The notes below the pieces were generated by a model. The model saw only the letters and a list, made by a program, of their open reading frames with translations, did no database searches and was not told where the DNA came from. The translations under genes were made by a program, and so were the position numbers. A stretch of 64,000 nt of DNA from positions 25,418,784 through 25,482,783 of the forward strand of contig OX365953.1 in the NCBI GenBank assembly GCA_947247005.1, written 5' to 3'. Shown piece after piece: positions 52,901-59,037 of this stretch; the first letter of the stretch is position 1; every line of letters begins with the position of its first letter. The stretch is from Spisula solida (lineage: Eukaryota > Mollusca > Bivalvia > Venerida > Mactridae).

Positions 52901-54188
52901 TTGAAAATACCGAAATCAATTTAAATGTTAGGGATTACGCTATTGTCATAAAATGTGATTATCACGATGTATGAAAAATACGGACCGTAACAAAATTTAG
53001 TATGACATTTTTCGGAGGTGTGAAATTTCGCTCGGATGATTGCCTCGAGATAAGGTAATTAATTATCGTTGAAAATTGTTGATTGGACCGACACCTGCGC
53101 TCGAATTAGACCGGATGCTCGTAATAACTTTACTCGAGTTAGAGGGATAAATTAATGTGTAATATAGAGCAAATTCGTCGGGACTTTGAAATTTGCTCGA
53201 ATTAGGCCGGTTGCTCTAATAATCGCTGCTCGTATTACCGAGGTTTTACTGTACTTGAAGAAGTCTTCTGATATGTAAATATGGCTGTAGATATTACCTC
53301 TTATCCTTGGCACTACGTACAACACGTCTAGTCTCTTCTTCATCATCACTGAACTGAAAGACCCTGCAAGGTAAACATAATACTCAATAGTAACCACCAA
53401 ACCTGCTTAACACAATGAAAACACTGAGCAGTTATCACAGAACGGTTCACCCTGTTCAATAAAATATAGTCTAGGTAAATAATCCATTACTCCAGAACTG
53501 TGAAGAGATTATTCTAAATATGCATGACATAATGTGTCATATTTTACCAGTTGAAATGTTTATCATTATTTCAACGACCTGTAAAAATGGTCACAGGTGT
53601 GTCTGACAATGTGTGCGAAAATAATAAATTCAATAGACTGGATGGAATAACTATACTGGGTGTCACTGTAAAGTTACCATTTATATACCTCTGTATTTTG
53701 TATACAATATGACCTATCGGTACAAAAGTTTTATGGTGTGTGCATTTGAATATTGTTAAATAGGATAGCTGTGACTACACTGTCAGGTCAAAACATAGTC
53801 GTGTTTGGCTTTTAACACAGTTAAACGTGAATTTTAGAATATAAGAGTCATTAGGGTGGTAACTTTTCATTGACACTGAGTATATAAGCATTGTCATTTT
53901 AATATTATCTAATAAAAAACACAGCATTACCAGGCTATTTAAATACATCAAGGAGATATTCAGCATTTGTCGTTGGTTGTTCCAATTTCATCTTCATTCA
54001 ACAGAGGCTTGCACTAGGCGCTCTCAAGCAGATCTATACAAGTTATCTTAATAATTCATATTCTTGAAAATGAATGAATTTTCAATAAAAACTTACTTTG
54101 CAGCAACTGTTGGTTTTTGCACCTGGACTTCAACATCATCTTCTGAACTATCAGAGTCCGAATCTGAACCCTTGAAGAAACGCGACAT
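25873..54188 (-). CDS. EIF3C: eIF3c, translation initiation factor 3 subunit C (20 coding exons)
   Basis: Core subunit of the eIF3 complex, which binds the 40S ribosome in the cytoplasm and helps recruit eIF1, eIF5 and the ternary complex. Coding exons, 5' to 3' on the minus strand: 54188-54097, 53363-53298, 51491-51415, 50434-50322, 49496-49325, 45300-45209, 44593-44466, 43941-43800, 43397-43135, 42678-42582, 40705-40593, 38850-38727, 38561-38361, 37930-37805, 37124-36971, 36630-36437, 35448-35245, 34331-34166, 28419-28339, 25913-25873. They sum to 2646 nt (881 residues plus TAA), with matching phases and GT-AG ends at all 19 introns. The protein begins [12 protein letters not shown] as in animal eIF3c. 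Residues 1-300 are acidic linkers around a conserved [12 protein letters not shown] block. From about 295 the conserved core begins ([23 protein letters not shown]). Residues about 494-815 hold [37 protein letters not shown] and the PCI region ([16 protein letters not shown]). The C-terminus is Gln/Asn-rich. The length is slightly below the human protein (about 913) because the acidic and post-YYK linkers are shorter. Identification is by recognition of conserved blocks, not a database search. Confidence 0.96.
26455..26720. mobile_element. tRNA-like SINE relic, copy A (eIF3c intron 19)
   Basis: Shares with 40000-40520 the blocks GCTGATTCACCTAACCAG, CTGTATTCTAACCAGTA, AATTTCTCCACATCTGGA and GGTATGACCTGC. 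In copies B and C the GGTATGACCTGC block is followed by a tRNA-like B-box (GGTTTGATTCC on the minus strand). Confidence 0.6.
27960..28290. repeat. Degenerate about 25-bp tandem array beside exon 19 donor
   Basis: Roughly a dozen imperfect copies of GTTAACAAACTAAGATGTGTG with GGCTGTTAACAAAGT variants. It starts about 50 bp downstream (minus strand) of the exon 19 donor. Confidence 0.8.
28339..28419 (-). CDS. EIF3C: eIF3c coding exon 19 (Gln/Asn-rich tail)
   Basis: Residues 842-869. Almost only Asn, Gln, Gly, Tyr and Lys ([16 protein letters not shown]). It replaces the YGGYFRDQK-type tail of vertebrates. Joined to exon 18 by a 5.7-kb intron. Phases fit on both sides (acceptor tttcag, donor GTAAGT). 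Confidence 0.85.
30385..30466. repeat. Two-copy tandem duplication, about 38 bp
   Basis: TATTTTATTGGACCAGTCAA followed by TATATAG occurs twice in a row. A separate short duplication (CAGTTTACTTTCCCA, CATAAGTATA) lies just upstream at about 30209-30280. Confidence 0.7.
31490..32267 (+). mobile_element. Dispersed repeat with about 152-bp internal tandem units
   Basis: Three diverged units of about 152 bp, each with GACCTTGAAGCGACC, CTTGATGTGGTGAACATTTG and GGAAGGGAAACAAAGTCATA. The block ends CACAGGTGAGCTAAAAAT, the same end as the element at 56587-57522. It may begin further left, near 30895. No coding capacity. Lies in eIF3c intron 18. Confidence 0.7.
32670..33092. mobile_element. hAT-like MITE with CAGGGTTCCCAC ends
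   Basis: 423 bp with perfect inverted ends CAGGGTTCCCAC / GTGGGAACCCTG. The subterminal sequence repeats TTTCCCTGACTTTTCCCTGA many times on both sides. No clean target duplication. Lies in eIF3c intron 18. Confidence 0.75.
33132..33278. mobile_element. 147-bp MITE-like inverted repeat
   Basis: Ends GGTGGTATTCAATATTGATC and GATCAATATTGAACATCAAC are inverted copies with a 16-bp perfect core (TTCAATATTGATCTTA). Lies in eIF3c intron 18. Confidence 0.65.
33877..34043. mobile_element. Pogo-like MITE with TA duplication
   Basis: 167 bp. Ends CAGTCAGGTCTCCATACAAC and the complement of GAGTAAGGTCTCGATATAAT are imperfect inverted repeats (about 16 of 22 match), flanked by TA on each side. Resembles the larger pogo-like element at 51754-53251 in style. 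Confidence 0.5.
34166..34331 (-). CDS. EIF3C: eIF3c coding exon 18
   Basis: Residues 787-842. Contains [18 protein letters not shown] and [16 protein letters not shown], the conserved region just after the PCI domain. Confidence 0.96.
34354..34493. mobile_element. Short MITE with CATGGGTGAAAGTT end
   Basis: The left end CATGGGTGAAAGTTAGAAA matches the left end of the element at 45830-48382. The right end AACTTTAGCCCATTC is a degenerate inverted copy. It begins 22 bp upstream of eIF3c exon 18. Confidence 0.45.
34556..34836 (+). mobile_element. Dispersed GGGGCATAAAAA-type element, copy 1
   Basis: About 281 bp, beginning ACTGCGTTCAATAAACGC and ending GGGGCATAAAAA, with a (GGACGGAC)n stretch near the end. 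A second, nearly identical copy in the same orientation lies at 54703-54985. Non-coding. Confidence 0.85.
35245..35448 (-). CDS. EIF3C: eIF3c coding exon 17 (PCI domain)
   Basis: Residues 719-786. Contains [19 protein letters not shown] and [15 protein letters not shown], the winged-helix half of the PCI domain that docks to other eIF3 subunits. Phase 0 at both ends. Confidence 0.97.
36437..36630 (-). CDS. EIF3C: eIF3c coding exon 16
   Basis: Residues 654-718. Contains [35 protein letters not shown] and NFIINEKMN, conserved PCI-domain sequence of eIF3c. Confidence 0.97.
36971..37124 (-). CDS. EIF3C: eIF3c coding exon 15
   Basis: Residues 603-654. Contains [20 protein letters not shown] and [17 protein letters not shown], then EIPYMA. 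This leads into the PCI region. Acceptor ctgacag, donor GTTAGT. Confidence 0.96.
37385..37650. mobile_element. tRNA-like SINE relic, copy B (eIF3c intron 14)
   Basis: Contains GGGTTTAACGCCTTTTTTC, TTTTTTCAGTCAACG, AGGGTATGACGTGCGGCAAC and, on the minus strand, GGTTTGATTCCTGGTTGCCG, a B-box-like tRNA motif. Related to copies at 26455-26720 and 40000-40520. Confidence 0.6.
37805..37930 (-). CDS. EIF3C: eIF3c coding exon 14
   Basis: Residues 561-602. Contains [38 protein letters not shown], near-identical to vertebrate eIF3c. Phase 0 at both ends. Confidence 0.96.
38003..38118. repeat. About 41-bp tandem array, 3 units (eIF3c intron 13)
   Basis: Three units of GACAAAAGTCATCCAACTTG followed by AAGTTCTTGGAA(G/C)TC, with small substitutions. 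Confidence 0.85.
38361..38561 (-). CDS. EIF3C: eIF3c coding exon 13
   Basis: Residues 494-560. Contains [18 protein letters not shown] and [20 protein letters not shown], then LMLMSHLQD, near-identical to vertebrate eIF3c. Phase 0 at both ends. Confidence 0.96.
38727..38850 (-). CDS. EIF3C: eIF3c coding exon 12
   Basis: Residues 452-493. Contains [19 protein letters not shown], matching TTEEVCRIYLLRILHTYYK. The acidic linker that follows this motif in vertebrates is almost absent here. Confidence 0.93.
40000..40520. mobile_element. tRNA-like SINE relic, copy C, split by a MITE
   Basis: Left half CATGGCTGATTCACTTAACT and right half AACTGTATCCTAACCAGTA align with the uninterrupted copy at 26490-26540. 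The minus-strand end has TAGCTCAGTG and AGTTTGATTCCTGGTTGTGG, like tRNA A and B boxes. The two halves are separated by the element at 40076-40335. Confidence 0.6.
40076..40335. mobile_element. MITE nested in SINE copy C
   Basis: 260 bp with perfect 16-bp inverted ends GTCTGTTTCATAGACA. The left end is duplicated in tandem (again at about 40122). The uninterrupted SINE copy at 26 kb serves as the empty site. Confidence 0.75.
40593..40705 (-). CDS. EIF3C: eIF3c coding exon 11
   Basis: Residues 415-452. Contains [18 protein letters not shown], matching [18 protein letters not shown], and ends STEYVE. Acceptor attacag, donor GTAAGT. Confidence 0.94.
41085..42455 (+). mobile_element. Dispersed element with eight about 139-bp internal units
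   Basis: Flanked by inverted ends ACCAGGTTTTTTTAGA and TTTTAAAAAACCTGGT. Inside, GTGACCTTGACC recurs at 41300, 41444, 41583, 41722, 41866, 42012, 42124 and 42263, so units are about 139-146 bp with one shortened to 112. Each unit has CCCCACTTTCAATCCCAAGC, GCAAGTTTCATTATGATATC and TTAAGTTATTGAGC. No coding capacity. Lies in eIF3c intron 10. Confidence 0.85.
42582..42678 (-). CDS. EIF3C: eIF3c coding exon 10
   Basis: Residues 382-414. Contains [17 protein letters not shown], equivalent to 'NPNIFVGENILEESENL'. Acceptor gtttcag after a (CA)n tract, donor GTAAAA. Confidence 0.92.
43135..43397 (-). CDS. EIF3C: eIF3c coding exon 9
   Basis: Residues 295-382. Highly conserved: [42 protein letters not shown]. 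Its acceptor follows a 17-bp tandem array (43405-43527) that supplies the upstream pyrimidine-rich sequence. Confidence 0.95.
43405..43527. repeat. 17-bp tandem array next to exon 9 acceptor
   Basis: Seven or so copies of AAAGATAGACAATAAGC. It ends about 10 bp upstream of the exon 9 acceptor, so on the minus strand its CTTATTGTCTATCTT units supply the pyrimidine-rich region. Confidence 0.9.
43800..43941 (-). CDS. EIF3C: eIF3c coding exon 8
   Basis: Residues 247-294. A lysine-rich segment ([16 protein letters not shown]) followed by [13 protein letters not shown], matching the conserved EGGEWERV motif. Two in-frame donors exist, GTTAGT after 43800 and GTTGTT after 43803. They differ by one valine and the first looks stronger. 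Confidence 0.9.
44466..44593 (-). CDS. EIF3C: eIF3c coding exon 7 (acidic linker)
   Basis: Residues 205-247. Almost entirely Asp/Glu/Ser ([15 protein letters not shown]), then [10 protein letters not shown]. Corresponds to the second acidic segment and 'SRFLKK' motif of animal eIF3c. Acceptor ttatacag, donor GTAAGT. Confidence 0.9.
45209..45300 (-). CDS. EIF3C: eIF3c coding exon 6 (acidic linker)
   Basis: Residues 174-204. Reads [13 protein letters not shown] and then [14 protein letters not shown], like the SAATFLKKKS linker of vertebrate eIF3c. The acceptor (ttgttattgttatag) is the terminal unit of a 33-bp array at 45301-45517. The open frame continues upstream through the whole array. Confidence 0.9.
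45301..45517 (-). repeat. 33-bp array at the exon 6 acceptor, each unit with splice sites
   Basis: Seven units of 33 bp (one shortened to 27). On the minus strand each reads TTTGTTATTGTTATAG, then GAGATGAGAAAT, then GTAAGT. The terminal unit's TATAG is the true exon 6 acceptor. Every full unit is 11 codons and open in the eIF3c frame ([11 protein letters not shown]). Confidence 0.95.
45721..45829. repeat. Separated part of the 62-63-bp minisatellite
   Basis: Just under two units (GAGGTTTTCAGCCTAGATGA, CCAACTATTACATATATTAC, CATCAGCAGACTGACC) identical in type to the array at 48383-49325. They are cut off by the insertion at 45830-48382, whose 6-bp target duplication CATATA lies at 45824-45829 and 48383-48388. 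Confidence 0.9.
45830..48382. mobile_element. 2.55-kb TIR element inserted in the intron 5 minisatellite
   Basis: Perfect 14-bp inverted ends CATGGGTGAAAGTT, flanked by CATATA on both sides, and both flanks are minisatellite units. Inside are a GC-rich block (45875-45965) also found inverted at 56108-56205, a C-run block at 46255-46360, a nested dispersed repeat at about 46847-47191, a (CA)n run at 47772-47790 and a CpG-rich stretch at 47.9-48.35 kb. No transposase recognised, so non-autonomous. Confidence 0.8.
46847..47191 (+). mobile_element. Dispersed repeat nested in the TIR element
   Basis: Begins TATGCCCCATGGCAGCC and ends GGGGAGAGGGGCATAATAAT. It holds two tandem units with AAAATCAATAGGGTC, CTACTGTTGAT and GATCCTAGGGCAAAGCGT. 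Same general style as 34556-34836. Confidence 0.6.
48383..49325 (-). repeat. 62-63-bp minisatellite ending at the exon 5 donor
   Basis: About 15 units of CATATATTACTAACCATCAG, CAGACTGACCTAGAGGTTTT, CAGCCTAGATGACCCAACTA. The last unit merges into exon 5: on the minus strand CTGCTGATG then GTTAGT is both exon end plus donor and part of the unit. Some units keep GTTAGT, others read GCCAGT or GTCAGT. Three units near the exon are shortened. Confidence 0.95.
49325..49496 (-). CDS. EIF3C: eIF3c coding exon 5
   Basis: Residues 117-174. Begins [19 protein letters not shown], matching the WEDKEGKKKMNKNNAKAL block, and runs into an acidic tail ([10 protein letters not shown]). Its last 9 nt and the GTTAGT donor are also the end unit of the 62-63-bp minisatellite at 48383-49325, so several downstream array units carry copies of this donor. 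Confidence 0.92.
50322..50434 (-). CDS. EIF3C: eIF3c coding exon 4
   Basis: Residues 79-116. Contains [18 protein letters not shown], one of the most conserved stretches of the N-terminal part. Ends in phase 0 with donor GTTAGT. Confidence 0.94.
50902..51021. repeat. 39-bp tandem array, 3 units (eIF3c intron 3)
   Basis: CCTTGAAGCACCCATTATGG then CCCCTTAATGCTGGGGTTG, starting at 50904, 50943 and 50982, nearly identical copies. Confidence 0.95.
51415..51491 (-). CDS. EIF3C: eIF3c coding exon 3
   Basis: Residues 53-79. A basic segment, [19 protein letters not shown], matches the 'ELTNLIRTIRNAMKIRD' region of vertebrate eIF3c. Acceptor ttccag, donor GTAAGT. Confidence 0.92.
51754..53251. mobile_element. 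Pogo/Tigger-like element, non-autonomous, 1498 bp
   Basis: Perfect 13-bp ends CAGTAAAACCTCG / CGAGGTTTTACTG flanked by TA on both sides (51752-51753, 53252-53253). Subterminal regions repeat GGTGCTCGAA / GCTCGAATTAGACCGG-type motifs. The interior has more CpG than its surroundings. No transposase was recognised in the two short interior frames. CAGT-ends with TA duplication fit the pogo group. Lies in eIF3c intron 2. Confidence 0.8.
53298..53363 (-). CDS. EIF3C: eIF3c coding exon 2
   Basis: Residues 31-53. It carries the acidic run SDDEEE followed by [12 protein letters not shown], which matches the VVRSAKDKR block of animal eIF3c. Acceptor ttgcag, donor GTAATA. A pogo-like element (51754-53251) sits in the following intron, 46 bp from this donor. 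Confidence 0.92.
54097..54188 (-). CDS. EIF3C: eIF3c coding exon 1 (ATG exon)
   Basis: Residues 1-31, starting [15 protein letters not shown] and ending in PTVAAK. The start is the first ATG after a good acceptor (ctatttcag at 54205) and matches the conserved eIF3c N-terminus, so it is secure. The exon ends in phase 2 before a GTAAGT donor. Confidence 0.92.
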
Positions 54189-54204
54189 ATTGAAGTTCAA
54201 TTAT
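54189..54204 (-). other. EIF3C: eIF3c 5'UTR part of the ATG exon
   Basis: A 16-nt leader between the acceptor ctatttcag and the ATG. A clear acceptor this close to the ATG implies at least one upstream non-coding exon. Confidence 0.7.
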
Positions 54205-54359
54205 CTGAAATAGATAAAACATTCTGTGCATCATACTTTGACATTACCTTGTGCACCATACCTTTAATACAATTCATTACCAGACTGATGATAAACCCGA
54301 TATTAAACAAGAAATATCACTGAATGTGATGAATACCCCCAGATACTGCTTGACACAGT

Positions 54360-54690
54360 CACTCCAATGTACTCTTGACAATATGCACAACTAGACTTAG
54401 TACTGATCAGTCATGCAAAATTACATTGGAATACGACCATTGCTTGTAAAGAAATAGCACAGACAAAATTTATAAGTGAGAAATAAAGCGGACAAAATTT
54501 ATAAGTGTAAAAAACAAAGGGCCATAACTCTCTTAAAATTGAGCCGACAATATGCACAACTGGACATGGTACTGATCATTCATGCAAAGTTTCATAGAAA
54601 TCTGACCATTGGTAATGTTCAGAGAAAGTAAAGATTTAAGCTGGTCCAAACACATCAATAACATCTCGGCCAGAGCAAACAACTCCCTGA
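54360..54690. repeat. Dispersed repeat with an internal duplication
   Basis: The block GACAATATGCACAACT(A/G)GAC, GTACTGATCA, TCATGCAAA, GACCATTG occurs at about 54376 and again at about 54545, separated by GACAAAATTTATAAGTG copies. Confidence 0.6.
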
Positions 54691-54702
54691 AATTCATTAA
54701 AA

Positions 54703-54985
54703 ACAAGACTGCGTTCAATAAACGCTTATGCCCCCTGTGGCAGCCTTGTCCATAAATAAGTCTAAGTCCAAAATTAGGTCAAGGTGAAGGTCAAAATGGG
54801 GTTAGGTGATACAGGCGTGTGGAGAGTGTTCATACACAACATCCGTGCAAGTATGAAAGCTTTGTAGCAAGCCATATTTATGCTAGAAGAAACGGTCAAT
54901 TTGGGTTAACCAGGACGGACGGACGAACGGACGGACAGGTGAATCACTATATGCCTCCCCATCTATCGATAGGGGGGCATAAAAA
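54703..54985 (+). mobile_element. Dispersed GGGGCATAAAAA-type element, copy 2
   Basis: Nearly identical to 34556-34836. The main differences are an extra AGTCTA near its start, a shorter GGACGGAC tract, and AGGGGGG in place of ACAGGGG at its end. High similarity suggests recent activity or gene conversion. Confidence 0.85.
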
Positions 54986-55004
54986 TGTTCAGACCAGCAA
55001 CATC

Positions 55005-55440
55005 AAAGTCAAAGCATATAACACCAATGTCCGTCCTCAACTCGAGTATTGCTCAAGCATCTGGCACCCCTGGCAAAAGACCCTTAACTACCAAACCTAA
55101 AAGTTCAATGATCAGCAGCAAGATACGTTCTTAACAATTATGATTACACAAGCAGTGTTACCCAAATGATTAACACCAGCTCCCTTCTGTACTTGTACAA
55201 AATCAGAAATAATTTAGTATGCGTCGATCATAACCACCTCACTTATACCAGAAACCTTAACTACCTGATTCCACAGTCCCGGACCCAATATCATATGAAT
55301 TCATTCTTTCCCCGAACTATTTGACTCTGGAACGGCCTTCCCTTAGTACATTGTGCAGTCCAGCCCCAGTATCAACATTTATGCTGAGCGGCTGGCCACA
55401 GTATCTCAAAACTAACGAATCAGCCTGTTTTTAACTTTGC
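55005..55440 (+). pseudogene. LINE reverse-transcriptase C-terminal remnant
   Basis: Frame 55005-55100 reads NVRPQLEYCSSIWHP, the typical 'VRPxLEYxSSVWxP' motif after the RT domain of CR1/L2/Jockey-type LINEs. In shifted frames further on come NNYDYTSSVTQMI-like and SFFPRTI-LWNGLP-like stretches, also typical of this region. Stops and frameshifts mark it as dead. It begins about 20 bp after the element ending at 54985. Lies in the presumed eIF3c 5'UTR intron. Confidence 0.65.
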
Positions 55441-55583
55441 ACTGTATATATTCTTTTACTCTTTGCACCCCTGACTGCGCCTCCCATTTATAATTTGTAT
55501 AGATTGACAGGGAGTTAAATGTAGATGCAGAAATAGCACAGACAAATCAACCAACCAACCTCAAGTATGACTCCAATATAGCC

Positions 55584-56250
55584 CAGGGCTCGCGCTGTCG
55601 CGGGCCAATCGGGCCAATGGCCCGAAGAAATCAAAATTGGCCCGAAAAAAATCAAATTGGCCCGAACCATCGAAAAGTATGACTTTACAAATATTGGAAA
55701 ATCCAGTTACTAAAAATAGCACGCTCGAGATTTTTTCTAGACTGGTTTTACAATGTTTTAATGCCACTTTTGAAATGTCACTTTGTGTTGTGCTATAGAG
55801 AATAAACGTGAAAAAGTTCTAAAATGCTATTTTGTTTCTGTCATTCATTATACATATAACTTTTATAAGTTTCTTAGACATGGAGATACAGGAAAAAATA
55901 ATAACTTAAACAGAAGTCTACATTCATTGAATCATTCAAATGAAAAACAACAAAATTTCACATAGAAAACAAACATGACTATACATCTTTGTCAAATTGA
56001 TAAAGTTTTATACTATTAAAATAGTTACAATTCAGGGTTTCTCAAGACTGAATATAAGGTGAAATGATATATCTCATAGTGGATTTTACTGTTCTCAAAC
56101 AGCAAAATAGCAGGAGCTTCCGGGGGCCTCTGGCCCCCTGGTCCCCCAGCCAAGGCTTCGCCCTGGACCCACCGGGGGCCCTCGCGGCCCCCAGCCGCTA
56201 TTACAGTTAAAAAATTGGCCCAACAGAATTCTGAGCCAGAGCTAGCCCTG
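55584..56250. mobile_element. CAGGGCT-ended element with GC-rich core
   Basis: Ends CAGGGCTCGCGCTG and CAGAGCTAGCCCTG are inverted copies with mismatches; TAGCC flanks both sides. Near the left end TTGGCCCGAA is repeated three times. The GC-rich block 56108-56205 (CCGGGGGCCTCTGGCCCCC) is an inverted relative of 45875-45965. Confidence 0.55.
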
Positions 56251-56586
56251 TAGCCCCCATATAATTTGTATCTGGGGGTATAATAATTTAATTAAATAAA
56301 CCATTTTACAGTTGAATTTTTCATCATTCATTTATTTCGTCCGACTGAGTCACTGATATGAAGCCTAGACAGATAAGCTGTCTGCAAGTGGCTGCTTAAA
56401 ATTCTGACGGTCCAGCCACTACAGACAGACACTAACTAGACCAAAACACGGTCGGAGATTGCCCACGTTTTTTAGCGCACTTTCAGCTCTTAAAAAATAT
56501 ATGAAAACGTCAAACCACTATGAAATATATAGCATGTATACGAAGAATGAACCTTTATCTCGCGATAAGACACCGGTAACATTTTA

Positions 56587-57522
56587 AACAAGAGGGCCCA
56601 AAGGGCCATAGGTCACTCACCTGTCCTAGTCGTTCATGCACCCCTAATTGCATGTACAAGGTTTTCATATTGTCTTATGCTTTATAATTTACATCACATT
56701 TAGACCCAATGACTTATTAAAGTGATTTGACCTTGTGACCTAGTTTTTGACCCCGGATGACCCAATATCGAACTTGACCTAGATTTTGTTGAGATGATCA
56801 TTGTGACCAATTTTCATAAAGATTAGGCCAAAATTGTGACCTCTAGTGACTACACAAGGTTTTTCTATTATTTGACCTTGTGACCTAGTTTTTGACCCCG
56901 GATAACTCAATATCGAACTTGACCTAGATTTTGTTGACAAGATAATTGCGATCAAGTTTCATAAAGATTAGGCCAAAATTGTGACCTCTAGTGAATACTC
57001 AAGGTTTTTCTATGATTGGTCATTGTGACCTAGTTTTTGACCCCTCATGACCCAATATCGAAATTGACCTAGATTTTGTTGACATGATCATTGTGAATAA
57101 GTTTCATAAAGATTAGGCCAAAATTGTGACCTCTAGTGACTACACAAGGTTTTTCTATGATTTGACCTTGTGACCTAGTTTTTGACCCCGGATGACCCAA
57201 TATCGAACTTGACCTAGATTTTGTTGAGATGATCATTGTAACCAAGTTTCATAAAGATTAAGCCAAAATTGTGACCTCTAGTGACTACACAAGGTTTTTC
57301 TATGATTTGACCTAGTGACCTAGATTTTGACCCCGAATGACCCAATATCGAACTTGACCTAGATTTTGTTGAGATGATCATTGTGACCAAGTTTCATAAT
57401 GATTAAGCTAAAACTGTGACCTCTAGTGTCTACACAAGTAATTGTGGACGGACGGACGTACGACGGACGAAGAGTGATCACAAAAGCTCACTCTGTCACT
57501 TTGTGACAGGTGAGCTAAAAAT
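56587..57522 (+). mobile_element. AACAAGAGGGCC-type dispersed element with about 145-bp units
   Basis: Begins AACAAGAGGGCCCAAAGGGC and ends TGTGACAGGTGAGCTAAAAA. Inside are about five units of 145 bp with TGTGACCTAGTTTTTGACCC, CAATATCGAACTTGACCTAG and TTCATAAAGATTAGGCCAAA, then a GGACGGACGTACGACGGACG tract. Non-coding. On the minus strand ACAG/GTGAGTG at 56621/56620 is a strong donor-like site. Confidence 0.85.
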
Positions 57523-58668
57523 GCACGGCAACGTGTCCATCCGACAACTTAAACACGAATATATCGCAATTATGACCTCAACTTCAGCCATCGTTCTTAT
57601 TGTTATTGTCTGCGTCAAACGTCATTCGCTTATGGACCAATCAGAATACTCAGAAATTGGCACGCTCGATTTCTAACAAACGGACACAGAAAAAAAATTA
57701 ATCGAGTCGAACCTTAAAATGAGCTCGATTAAAGCTAAAACACAGAAAATTAACGAACATTTGTAGTGAAATTAAGATGATTTTGTTAGAAAACGACAAA
57801 CAAACAAAAAACCCAACGAGTGATCGCTTTTTTGGCTTGTTTTAATTCGAATAATATTCCGGTCGAATCCGGTCAATACGGATAACGGTCTTTAAACTTG
57901 CACTGTTTACATGAGATTTACGGACACGGTGCGCACTGGTTTATTTATTGTTTTTCTGATTATAACGGCCAATTTTACCAGGTATTCAACGGGTTTCGTG
58001 TTCTTTTATTGTATTTAACATGTACAGAGCCAAAAAATGACAGAATTTGGCTTAAAATGCTCATTTCATGAAAATTTAAAATGCACCGGATTTTGGGCAC
58101 TTATTCACCATATCGACATTACAACTTAAAACCCGTTTTCCGGGATTACGGAATTAATTGAGCTACAATGTGCGAGATATTCCGAATGTACGTCAGGGGG
58201 GAAACGGATATAGCGTATAGAGCAACTAGGTACAAAAATCGCGATTATTTTAGCCAAATGATAAGAATTTGTAAAAAGTCTTACTAGAAAACAATGACAA
58301 CACAATTTCACGACCTCGCTGATAATATTTTCGCCTATATAATATGTTTGACTTGAAAAATGCGTATTTTTCTCGACATCGGTATCGAGCCACGGAAGCG
58401 GCAGTGTAGAATAAAATGCAATATTTCAAATATAAAGCATTTTTTAGGATAATTCTTTCTAAAGTTTAAAAACAAAGATGTTTAATGATAATGTGTAATA
58501 ATTGTTGTATATGTTTTCATGTTTAAACGTTGAAAAAAGAATAATTATATACACTCCCGCTATACCGCTTATTGCTCGCTAACCCCCTGACCGTGAAATT
58601 TCGGTTCCGGAAAAACGGGTTTTATTGAGTAATGTCGATATCGAGAATGGTTTCGACGCTTATACGGG

Positions 58669-59037
58669 CAGTGATTTTTTGGGGCTCTTTTTAGGGCCGA
58701 ATACAGGCACCTTCCCCTAGCAAAATAACCTCCATTTTCCCCAAAAAATCATATTTTTTTCCCAAATAGTATGCATATTTTCACCCTTTGTGCTCGCAGG
58801 TTTCAAAACAATTACAGTAGCTGTTTTAAAGTCAAAACCAAAGCTAGATTTTCACACTAGCAAAGTCGTTTCCACATAGATCAATGACCAGAGTATTATC
58901 AGTAGAAAATAGCAAAATATGAACACTTTTAACCAAAACAATCTTTTTTAATAATTCCCAATTTCGCGAATTTTTGCACTAAAATTTCCCAATTTTAAAG
59001 GCACAGGCTGTTTGATTTTGTTTAAGAAAAATCACTG
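58669..59037. mobile_element. MITE with CAGTGATTTTT ends
   Basis: 369 bp with inverted ends CAGTGATTTTT / AAAAATCACTG, flanked by ACGGG on both sides. The interior is C/T-rich on the left and AT-rich on the right, with no coding capacity. Confidence 0.65.
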
